Below, one piece after another: positions 54,426 to 62,072 of a stretch of 64,000 nt of DNA. The first letter of the stretch is position 1. Each line of letters opens with the position of its first letter. The notes under the pieces are model-generated. The model worked only from the letters and a program-made list of their open reading frames with translations. It ran no database searches and was not told where the DNA came from. The stretch is from Planctomicrobium piriforme (GTDB lineage: Bacteria > Planctomycetota > Planctomycetia > Planctomycetales > Planctomycetaceae), in assembly GCF_900113665.1 (NCBI RefSeq), contig NZ_FOQD01000011.1, forward strand, positions 1 to 64,000, written 5' to 3'. A program made the position numbers and the translations under genes.

Positions 54426-55601
54426 ATGTATTCGTGGATTCATTCGTCTAGCTCTACATCGCATTGCTGCGGATTGCTGAGGATTGTCCTAGCGAGCGTG
54501 GCCTTGGTTGTAATAGCACACGGTCGCCTTCAGGGCAATTGTCTATTTGCTGACGAACATGCCTCGACGCAGGTCACCGACGCAGTCTCCTTGGATAGTG
54601 CTCGTGTCTTGGAATTCAGTCAAGCTGTTCAACTGCTCAAGAATGCAATACGTTTAAACAACGACAAACTGGGCGCCCTGCTGGCTACATTTTTTCAGGA
54701 ACAAATCAGCACTTCTGTGAAGCAAGAAGAAGTACGCAATGTCAAGCTGGGAGACGGAAAGCGATTGACGGCTTCGTTTCGTCCATACTCTGCCCGGCGG
54801 CTTGCGTGTGTGATGTGGAGAGACAGAGTAAAGTGTGATTTTTACGAAAATGAATCGAGTGAAACAATTTCGAGAAGCTTGTCGCTCGACGGAGGGCTGT
54901 GGAGGGAGCTTATTCCCTCGCAGCGGCTTGGTGTCATTCGCGAAGTGGCCCAGATGCCGAGCATTCTGCCAATTGATCCTCGAGAGCTCGCTGGACATGA
55001 CATTCGGATGCCAATTGTTGCAATGATCGACGAATACTTGCCGCTAAGCAACAAGCTGCAACTTCAAAACCAGCAGCTTACCGTCAAGTTGATGACCCCA
55101 GCGAAGCAAGTGGTCACCATGCAGTTTGATGGCAGCCAAGGTTTTCTCCCGGTTCTTTCTGAGCTGCGCCATGCCGACGGAAGTGTTGTGCAAACTTCAA
55201 CCATTTCCTATCAGCGGATCGAATCGCGAGACGCCTGGTTTCTAGACGAAATAATTACACGCGGATTTAACCCATTGCTCTTCCGGGAAGGCATGAAGCG
55301 GGAAGACGCTTTCGTTGAGTGGCGTACAACGACTCAGCGGGTAACACTATTGAATGCTGGTGACGATCTGATGCAAATGCTGAGTCTCAGTTTTCCGGCT
55401 GATTACACCGTTCAGGATCAGACACATTCGGAAACAAAAACTGTGGGACTGAGGCACGCAAAGGCTGCGTCGTCAATTGCAACTCAATCTCAGCCAAGAA
55501 GGTCTGCTTACGCATTTTACTTGGTTGCATTCAATATGATTGCTGCCCTTCTTGTGTGCAGCTTTCTGTGGTTTCGGCGATATAGGCTGCGAAGTCAATA
55601 A
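54426..55601 (+). CDS. unknown protein with N-terminal export signal and C-terminal anchor
   Basis: The 391-aa product has a hydrophobic N-terminus (LLRIVLASVALVVIAHG), a long extracytoplasmic part, and a C-terminal span AYAFYLVAFNMIAALLVCSFLW followed by FRRYR. The end shares [FY]LVxFN...WFRR with the protein at 56433. Composition is AT-richer than in the rest of the window. There are no catalytic motifs. The start is ATG 54426; a TTG at 54408 is also in frame. Confidence 0.6.
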   Translation: MYSWIHSSSSTSHCCGLLRIVLASVALVVIAHGRLQGNCLFADEHASTQVTDAVSLDSARVLEFSQAVQLLKNAIRLNNDKLGALLATFFQEQISTSVKQEEVRNVKLGDGKRLTASFRPYSARRLACVMWRDRVKCDFYENESSETISRSLSLDGGLWRELIPSQRLGVIREVAQMPSILPIDPRELAGHDIRMPIVAMIDEYLPLSNKLQLQNQQLTVKLMTPAKQVVTMQFDGSQGFLPVLSELRHADGSVVQTSTISYQRIESRDAWFLDEIITRGFNPLLFREGMKREDAFVEWRTTTQRVTLLNAGDDLMQMLSLSFPADYTVQDQTHSETKTVGLRHAKAASSIATQSQPRRSAYAFYLVAFNMIAALLVCSFLWFRRYRLRSQ

Positions 55602-55687
55602 AGGTAGGCTGAGTCCAGTGAAAAGCAATTCCGGCTAAATGCTACATGCTTCTTGTCTGTGTCCTCGAACCTTGGAGAAGTGTTTCT

Positions 55688-56068
55688 ATGAATCACAAAT
55701 ATGCAAAGTCCTCGCATGTGTTTCTGGTTGCATTGGTGATGGCTGTAATGAACGTAGAAATAATCCAAGGGGATGACGGAGCCTGCTGCAACAACGAAAA
55801 CAATTCTGACTGCTCGGGATGCCACAAGATCGGCAAGAATCCTCTCGACCCAAACGGGAGCCTATATATCCACTTTGGGAATAACACTGTTTATCGATGC
55901 CAGACGTATGGGGCACCGATTACCTGTCTTGAAAAGAACGTCGTTTGCTTTTATGCGACAGGACAATACAATATCTTTTCCGATCCGGCTTGTACTGTTG
56001 TCTTTGGGGTAGGAGATGCCGGAGATACCATATACACAAATGGATGTGATCTCGACTACTGCGATTAG
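55688..56068 (+). CDS. secreted Cys-rich small protein
   Basis: The 126-aa product has a signal peptide (MNHKYAKSSHVFLVALVMAVMN, cleaved near GDDGA), then clustered Cys: ACCNNENNSDCSGCHK, YRCQTYGAPITCLEKNVVCF, DPACTVV and NGCDLDYCD. About ten Cys in 100 residues suggest disulfide bonding. GGAGAAG precedes the ATG. No family is recognised. It lies between two similarly anchored proteins. Confidence 0.65.
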   Translation: MNHKYAKSSHVFLVALVMAVMNVEIIQGDDGACCNNENNSDCSGCHKIGKNPLDPNGSLYIHFGNNTVYRCQTYGAPITCLEKNVVCFYATGQYNIFSDPACTVVFGVGDAGDTIYTNGCDLDYCD

Positions 56069-56432
56069 GATTGGCGTGTTTCACTGCTTGTGTTGGCGCG
56101 GGAGGGCACCTGTAGTAACGGATTGGTCTGGGTGCCCGGGTTGGTTCTGGGTCTGAGTGTCACGGCGGTGGTGTGCGTTGTGCTGCAATGCTTTCCTCTC
56201 AAGCATCACGCAGTCAGGATTTGTCCAGTTTTCAGAGCGTCGGCAAACGGGAGTCAATCCACTCTTGAAGGCCTCGTCGCTTCTTGCTTACTGGCGCGGA
56301 TGGTTCGCTGGAACGAGTTGGAGACCTGCTCTCCACGGCTGACACAGCCGTGGCACCCGGCCTATCGGTGATCGCTATTGCGTCCATTGTTGCAATTGCA
56401 AGAATATCACTCCTGACACGTGAAGGCGGCTC
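56069..56432. other. intergenic region with a hairpin repeat
   Basis: The 364-base region has no supported gene; a 93-codon frame at 56090 shows no ribosome site or domain. It contains the hairpin CCACGGCTG-ACA-CAGCCGTGG at 56333-56353. Confidence 0.4.
56333..56353. repeat. perfect 9-bp hairpin, repeat-like
   Basis: CCACGGCTG (56333-56341), loop ACA, CAGCCGTGG (56345-56353). No T-run follows, so it is unlikely to be a plain terminator. Confidence 0.6.
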
Positions 56433-57593
56433 GTGACTCAATTCAAAGATCTATCAAGTCTGTCTGCGAGTACGTGCGAGATTGCCGTGCGAAGGCTTCG
56501 CGGTGTGCGTGCTTTCCGCTCTCTCTGTGTCATTGCGATGGTGACTATTTGCGATTTCTCGGCTGTCGCTACCGGACAAGAGGAGGTGAATGTCGATGCT
56601 GTAAAGGCAGTGTTGTCAAGCGTGAAGGAGTCCATATTCTCCATCCGAAAAGGTGTGTGCAACGTGTCTGCGGACTATGATTATAGCGTATTGGAGAAAG
56701 GGAAGTGGAAGGACAGCAGCTACGACTATAGGTACTTTATTGCATTTGACGACGACGATGGAATGATTAGATATGATCGCATAAATCCTCTTGACAGTGG
56801 TAGACCTGAGCAGGTTGTGCTTACGCCTTCTTTGGGCGTTGGTGCGCCGGCCGATTCGACTCGGCGTAATAGCGATGGCAGTGATCCTAGTCGGGTAATC
56901 GGTAAATTTGATCCTTCCCAGCCTGGTGACATGCTCAAGAAGAATCTAATTGATCCTGTGATTATGCCGCTGCTGCCTGAACGTGCGTTTGCTTTCTTTA
57001 CTAACCAGCGTAAGTATCGCGATCGGGTGTTGGGTGACAATATTACTGCAGGTGCGGAGGTGCTAATGCGAACAGGGGACGACGGACGTGTTGTGGTCGA
57101 TATTCACTGGCAGCATCCGGTAGAGCGCGAATTAAGTCTGGAGCTTGACTCAAGGAAAGGGTACAGGCCGCTGATGCGAAGTAGCCGGCATCGTGGCACA
57201 GTGTCAGGAGAGTGGTCCACGCCTGATGTGGTCAAGACGCAATGGACGAAGCAAAATGATGTGTACGTGCCTTCCAGGATTGAAGTATCCGGCGAGGATA
57301 CCGAACATAAGGCAAGCCTTTTATTCAGCCTAGATTGGTCTAGCGTCAACGAGCCTGTGGATCCCTCTCTGTTCACCCTCGACGCGATGCATCCACAAGA
57401 TGGTGATGAAGTTGTTCAGGTTGTTGGTGACAAGATGGTGTTGGAGGAAGTAATTGGTAGTCCGTCGCCGCCCCAAGTGCGTGAACAGCTTACCAGAAGA
57501 GGCAGTCAGGGTCTGTCGTTGTGGTTTCTGGTGACGTTTAATGTTGTTGTAGTCGTGGCGATTGTTGTGTGGTATCTGGTGTTCAGGCGTTAG
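56433..57593 (+). CDS. unknown protein with N-terminal export signal and C-terminal anchor (similar layout to 54426)
   Basis: The 386-aa product starts at GTG 56433, with AAGG upstream. It has a hydrophobic stretch near residues 29-48 (FRSLCVIAMVTICDFSAVATG), a long extracytoplasmic body, and a final span LWFLVTFNVVVVVAIVVWYL with RR end. The ending matches the 54426 protein in pattern. No enzyme motif is seen. It is probably a surface or sensor protein. Confidence 0.6.
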   Translation: MTQFKDLSSLSASTCEIAVRRLRGVRAFRSLCVIAMVTICDFSAVATGQEEVNVDAVKAVLSSVKESIFSIRKGVCNVSADYDYSVLEKGKWKDSSYDYRYFIAFDDDDGMIRYDRINPLDSGRPEQVVLTPSLGVGAPADSTRRNSDGSDPSRVIGKFDPSQPGDMLKKNLIDPVIMPLLPERAFAFFTNQRKYRDRVLGDNITAGAEVLMRTGDDGRVVVDIHWQHPVERELSLELDSRKGYRPLMRSSRHRGTVSGEWSTPDVVKTQWTKQNDVYVPSRIEVSGEDTEHKASLLFSLDWSSVNEPVDPSLFTLDAMHPQDGDEVVQVVGDKMVLEEVIGSPSPPQVREQLTRRGSQGLSLWFLVTFNVVVVVAIVVWYLVFRR

Positions 57594-57623
57594 CTGTAAA
57601 CGCGTTTTGTACCTTGTGGCAAG

Positions 57624-58514
57624 ATGACTGCTGTGGATGGTCTTCAAAGATATCACATGCGAGGCCGACAATGCAGTCCCGTTCTGTTTCCAGAGCTTTT
57701 GTCGCTAGCTCGATCGGGCTTATTAGCGCCCGACGATCTGGTTCGCGTCGGTGAGTCGAGCGAATGGATCGCCGCAGGTGAGGTGGCTGGGCTGTTTCAC
57801 ATGGCAGGCCGGGCGGAAGAAGTTTCCAAATGGCGGGCCAATCGACGGGCGATAGTTCAAGTGTCGAGCCCGAGGATCGCCTCCTCGGCAACCGTCGAGG
57901 CCGCCGCCGAAATCAGCGATGTTCGACAGGCAAATGACAATTCAGTTTCTCACGATCAGTCCCAGGCAACGGAACTACCGGGTGAGGGGAGTTTAGAACA
58001 CGAAATTAAAGCGGCGACCTTTGAGGCGGCGCTGCGGTTGCGGGAAAAGTATCAGCACCAGCCAGAAATCAACTCGGCGGAGCCGTCCCAGATCGGTTCC
58101 GTGATCCACTCGGCAAGCAATGCAATTCGTCGAGCGCTGCTGGCGGTGATCTGGTTTCCGTTCGCGCTGATTGGGAAACTCTGGTCCCGAACGCAGCTGC
58201 AATTGGAATGTCCAGATTGGGTAGGCCGGGTCTTCTCGGTCATTTTCTCCGGGGAGACTCTGAAGTTTCTGTTTCGCTGGGGAATGACGATCGCCGTCCC
58301 CAATCTGATTGCCTATGGAATTACCACCTGGTCCGAAACTCAGTTGCAACGTTACCCGACCCGCGAGATGATCAATGCACAAATCAAGCCGTTCCCAGGC
58401 TGCGGGCCATGCTCGCCCAATGAATACACCTTTCTCCTCATCGATGTCATGATCTTTTCCGCCATCGTGACTTATGTCGGGATCCGCTGGCTCGAAGCTA
58501 AAGCAGAAGATTAG
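57624..58514 (+). CDS. membrane protein with N-terminal GYF-like domain
   Basis: The 296-aa product begins with a GYF_2-like segment (LQRYHMRGRQCSPVLFPELLSLARSGLLAPDDLVRVGESSEWIAAGEVAGLF). Long linker residues 65-165 follow, then membrane-associated hydrophobic segments near 175 and 270. GYF_2 domains are common in planctomycete membrane proteins and often regulate or bind partners. It lies 19 nt before the next pseudopilin gene. Confidence 0.7.
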   Translation: MTAVDGLQRYHMRGRQCSPVLFPELLSLARSGLLAPDDLVRVGESSEWIAAGEVAGLFHMAGRAEEVSKWRANRRAIVQVSSPRIASSATVEAAAEISDVRQANDNSVSHDQSQATELPGEGSLEHEIKAATFEAALRLREKYQHQPEINSAEPSQIGSVIHSASNAIRRALLAVIWFPFALIGKLWSRTQLQLECPDWVGRVFSVIFSGETLKFLFRWGMTIAVPNLIAYGITTWSETQLQRYPTREMINAQIKPFPGCGPCSPNEYTFLLIDVMIFSAIVTYVGIRWLEAKAED

Positions 58515-58532
58515 GGAGATAAGGGACGTGAA

Positions 58533-59273
58533 TTGAAACATGTTCGGACCATCTCAGCACTTCTTCCTCGCAGCCGGACACAGGGGCGCCGCGGCTTTTC
58601 GTTAATCGAACTGCTCGTCGTCATTGCGATCATTGGTCTGCTATTGGCACTCGGCATTCCGGCGGTGCAGTCTGCCCGTGAGTCTGCCAGAAACACCCAG
58701 TGCAAAAACAATCTGCGGCAATTAGGGACGGCATTGCAGAATCACCACAGCCAGTTCGGTTATCTGCCTAAAGACGGAGAGAATGGCTGGGGATTTGTCG
58801 TCTTTCTGCTTCCTCGGTTGGAACAATCGGGGATCTACGGGCAGTTGAACCCGTTAACCGCCAAACAGACTTCGGCTTCAACAGCGCAGCCGGAGACGAC
58901 AGGCCAGCCGCTCGCCGTTGTGCGATGCCCCTCTTTTAGCGGGAGCGACGAGCTGTCATCCGGATTCGGCCGCTCGAATGATTTAGGGAATACCGAAATC
59001 TTTTCGCAGCGAATGGAACTGACCGACGTGTACGACGGCGAAAGCAATACCATCGCTGTGGGAGAAACCACTGACGATCATGCCTGGGCGCAGCCGGGGA
59101 CAGGCTCATGCAGCAGCCCACCGAATCAGGGATCGTTCAGCAGTCGACATTCAAGTGGCGCAAACTTCGTTTTCTGCGATGCCTCGGTGCGGTTCATTTC
59201 CTCGAACGTCGACGCGGCCACATTCAAGGCCCTCGGGACGACCGCAGGCCGGGAAACGATTGGGGAATTCTGA
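58533..59273 (+). CDS. DUF1559 pseudopilin-like protein, short
   Basis: The 246-aa product starts at TTG 58533 after AAGGGA. The prepilin leader is RRGFSLIELLVV, with helix LGIPAVQSARESARNTQCKNNLRQLG. The C-terminal motif H-S-S-G-A-N-F-V-F-C-D-A is present, a variant of H-x9-DG. It is shorter than the usual 330-400 aa because the central domain is reduced. It is second in the operon. Confidence 0.85.
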   Translation: MKHVRTISALLPRSRTQGRRGFSLIELLVVIAIIGLLLALGIPAVQSARESARNTQCKNNLRQLGTALQNHHSQFGYLPKDGENGWGFVVFLLPRLEQSGIYGQLNPLTAKQTSASTAQPETTGQPLAVVRCPSFSGSDELSSGFGRSNDLGNTEIFSQRMELTDVYDGESNTIAVGETTDDHAWAQPGTGSCSSPPNQGSFSSRHSSGANFVFCDASVRFISSNVDAATFKALGTTAGRETIGEF

Positions 59274-59305
59274 GTCTTGTTGAGATAGCGCCAGCGAAAG
59301 TCAGT

Positions 59306-60388
59306 ATGAAGCGTCGATCACACCAATCACGATTCCATCGCCGTAAAGCCGGCTTCACGATGGTCGAACTGATCGTGGTGATGGCGATCGTCGCGATGTT
59401 GCTGGCCCTTTTGATCCCCGCCGTGACACGGGCGCGTGAAGCGGCGAAGAAAACGCAGTGTCTGAGCAACTTGCGAAACATTGTTCTGGCGCTGACGCAG
59501 TTCGATCATTTCAACGACCGGCTGCCGGCCTCTGGATATTACTTCGATCCTCCCAGCGGACCGGGCGGGCCACATCATAGCTGGGGGGTGTCGCTGCTAC
59601 CGTTTCTGGATCAGCAGAACGTGTACGATCAATGGGATCTCGACAAGCCGATCACCGATCCGGTGAACCGAGTCCTCACCCAGGCGTACGTTCCCAATTA
59701 CGTCTGCCCAGTGGATCTCAGCCGCAGCGAGGACAAGCAGGGGGATCTCAGCTATGCAGTGAACGGCGGCTGGGGATTCACGATTCGCACAGGCTCTGGC
59801 GTCGGTGATTGTCCGCTCGACTGGCATGGGAAACGGCTCGACCTGAACGGCGACGGGCAGACTTGTACGGGAGTCGACGCCACCGACAACCTGGACCGGC
59901 AGTTGTTTCGACAACTCGGCTTGTTTTTCCTTGAAAACTGGAAAGTCGGAGGAACGGAGCGTCACTACTCACTCAAGGATGTCTCCGATGGAACATCACA
60001 GACGTTCCTTGTCGGTGAGAACTCGAGGACTGGCTTTGAGCCTGGGGACGATCAGGCGACGTTCGCCGACCCGAACCCCTATCGCAGTGCGTTCTATGTG
60101 GGCAATCCCTGTCAGAACGGAACATGCACGCCAGGCAGCGTCGATTATGCTCGCTGTAATGCGGGTGAAGATAAGATCAATAGCGGCCTGTGGAGCGAAG
60201 AGGGGAGATCGCCTGTTCCAAATTCATTCCATCCCGGCGGAGTGAACATGGGCTATGCAGACGGCCACGTCAAATTTCTTTCGGAACTGATCGACGGCCG
60301 GGCTTACGCTGCACTCGCCAGCCCGCAGGGATTGGGACTGGAAGGGAGTCCGCTGGCACAAGGCGTCTTGGCAGGGAGCGAATTTTGA
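59306..60388 (+). CDS. DUF1559 pseudopilin-like protein
   Basis: The 360-aa product starts MKRRSHQSRFHRRKAGFTMVELIVV. The leader is of the pilin type, and AKKTQCLSNLRNIVLAL follows. The C-terminal end has H-P-G-G-V-N-M-G-Y-A-D-G. It follows the previous pseudopilin by 32 nt, and its stop overlaps the TTG start of the glycosyltransferase by four bases. Confidence 0.88.
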   Translation: MKRRSHQSRFHRRKAGFTMVELIVVMAIVAMLLALLIPAVTRAREAAKKTQCLSNLRNIVLALTQFDHFNDRLPASGYYFDPPSGPGGPHHSWGVSLLPFLDQQNVYDQWDLDKPITDPVNRVLTQAYVPNYVCPVDLSRSEDKQGDLSYAVNGGWGFTIRTGSGVGDCPLDWHGKRLDLNGDGQTCTGVDATDNLDRQLFRQLGLFFLENWKVGGTERHYSLKDVSDGTSQTFLVGENSRTGFEPGDDQATFADPNPYRSAFYVGNPCQNGTCTPGSVDYARCNAGEDKINSGLWSEEGRSPVPNSFHPGGVNMGYADGHVKFLSELIDGRAYAALASPQGLGLEGSPLAQGVLAGSEF

Positions 60389-62070
60389 TCCCCGCTGCCG
60401 AGACTGCAATCGATTCGTCGCTTGACGCCTCGCAAATTGAGACGTCCACGGCGAAACTGTTGCAGCAACCGTCGAATGCGGCGCCGTTAGCACTCATTTT
60501 GCTGGCGATCTTCGGCATTGCGCTCTTCCTGAGAACGCAGCATCTGGACGCAATCAGCTTCTGGTTCGACGAAGCGTGTTCGTGGAAAATCAGTCAGTTT
60601 TCCACGACGGAGATGCTGGACGCCGTGTCTCGCGACGCTCATCCGCCGGTCTATTACTTTGTACTGAAGATTTGGATGTCGGTCTTCGGGACGAGCGTCA
60701 TTGCGGCCCGCAGTCTGAGCGTGTTGTGCGGCGTCGGAACCGTTGCTGCGGCATGGTGGTTTTGCCGAACGGCGCTCAGTACGGATTCGACTTGCTCGAC
60801 GTCGAATCCACCTGCATTGTCGAATAAAACCAGTTTTGCATTCGCGCTTTTGCCGCTCCTTGCCGCGCTCCTGGTGGCGATCAATGCGTTGCAGATTGAA
60901 ATGAGTCTGGAAGCCAGGCCTTATACGTTGGGAACGCTGTTGGCACTTTTGAGCGGCACATTCCTGCTCCTGGCACTCGAGCGGCCTGTTCATGTCTGGA
61001 ATTGGCTGGCCTTTGCTTTGAGTGCAGGCCTGCTGTCGCTGACTCATTATTATGCCATCTTTACGACCGCAGCTTTATTTCTGTTTTTGGCAATCGAACT
61101 CGTGTTGATGTTTTGCCGCGAGGGATGGACGGGCAAACTGAAAGCCGCCTGTCTCGGAGGAGGACTGTCGCTGTGGGGAATCCAGTTGTTGTGGGTTCCC
61201 TGGTTTTCGATTTTCACCTTTCAGCGGGAGCGTGCTGATGGTCAGTTATGGATGGTCCCCATCACCTGGAACGAGGTGATGACAACATGCTGGAAAGCAA
61301 TCGCCGGCGGAAAGATGTCTCCCGTCTGGAACGATGTTGCCTGGATGGCGGTGCTTGCGTGGATCGCGGTTGGGGTCCTATTGCTAATGGGAAACCGTGC
61401 CTGCAGATTAGCGGGAATCTGCACGTTGCTTCCGCTTGCTGCAGCAGTGACATATGGCCTCGTCGATCGAAATATCCTCGGCGTACGCTACCTGATCTTT
61501 GCTGAAGTGTTCTTGCTCGTCGGTGTGGTGCTGCTGCTCTCCAGAGTTCAAGGCTACTTCCGATTGACCTTGGCCGTGCTCATTTGTGGATGGTGTCTGA
61601 TCTGGACCGTCAACTTCGTGCATGATCGCGACCTGATGGCCGAGGCTCCGGGAACTCGCGGAGCCATCCAGTATCTGAACGATCACCGCGTGGGTGAGAC
61701 GCCGGTGATTGTTAGTTCGCCATTTGTCCATACTATCGCGCTGCAATATATCAAAGTTCCGCAACAGCTTTATGCGCAATACCGCGGCGACCATCGTTCC
61801 AGCATCCTGAGTGGTCCAGCCCTCCAGGATCAAGACTATGCCGGCCTGGATGATCTGCTGAAGTCGAAACCCGACACGATCTGGACGGTCGATGCCGACG
61901 GCCTGTTCGGCGGCATGTCGGCGGTCCGCCTGCCGGAGTCGTATCAACTCGTTTCAGAAGAACGGTTTCCGGAACGTTTCGGTTACCGCATGGATCTGCT
62001 GGTGCGGGAGTATCGCACCAGTGCAGTCGCACGGGTGACCACAGTTGGTCTCACTTCTGAGGTGGATTGA
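60385..62070 (+). CDS. GT39 family glycosyltransferase
   Basis: The 561-aa polytopic membrane protein is started at TTG 60385 (AGGGAG upstream). It has the GT39/ArnT signature SFWFDEACSW with the catalytic Asp, then DAHPPVYYFVLKIWMSVFG, and multiple spans. It should transfer a sugar from polyprenyl phosphate to an envelope acceptor. Its coupling to two pseudopilins suggests they, or a matrix polymer, are glycosylated. The EF-hand gene starts two bases after it. Confidence 0.88.
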   Translation: MIPAAETAIDSSLDASQIETSTAKLLQQPSNAAPLALILLAIFGIALFLRTQHLDAISFWFDEACSWKISQFSTTEMLDAVSRDAHPPVYYFVLKIWMSVFGTSVIAARSLSVLCGVGTVAAAWWFCRTALSTDSTCSTSNPPALSNKTSFAFALLPLLAALLVAINALQIEMSLEARPYTLGTLLALLSGTFLLLALERPVHVWNWLAFALSAGLLSLTHYYAIFTTAALFLFLAIELVLMFCREGWTGKLKAACLGGGLSLWGIQLLWVPWFSIFTFQRERADGQLWMVPITWNEVMTTCWKAIAGGKMSPVWNDVAWMAVLAWIAVGVLLLMGNRACRLAGICTLLPLAAAVTYGLVDRNILGVRYLIFAEVFLLVGVVLLLSRVQGYFRLTLAVLICGWCLIWTVNFVHDRDLMAEAPGTRGAIQYLNDHRVGETPVIVSSPFVHTIALQYIKVPQQLYAQYRGDHRSSILSGPALQDQDYAGLDDLLKSKPDTIWTVDADGLFGGMSAVRLPESYQLVSEERFPERFGYRMDLLVREYRTSAVARVTTVGLTSEVD

Positions 62071-62072
62071 CG

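Noticed and set aside
56090..56371. Plus-strand frame of 93 codons
   Set aside because: It has no ribosome site, spans a palindromic repeat and has no recognisable protein feature.
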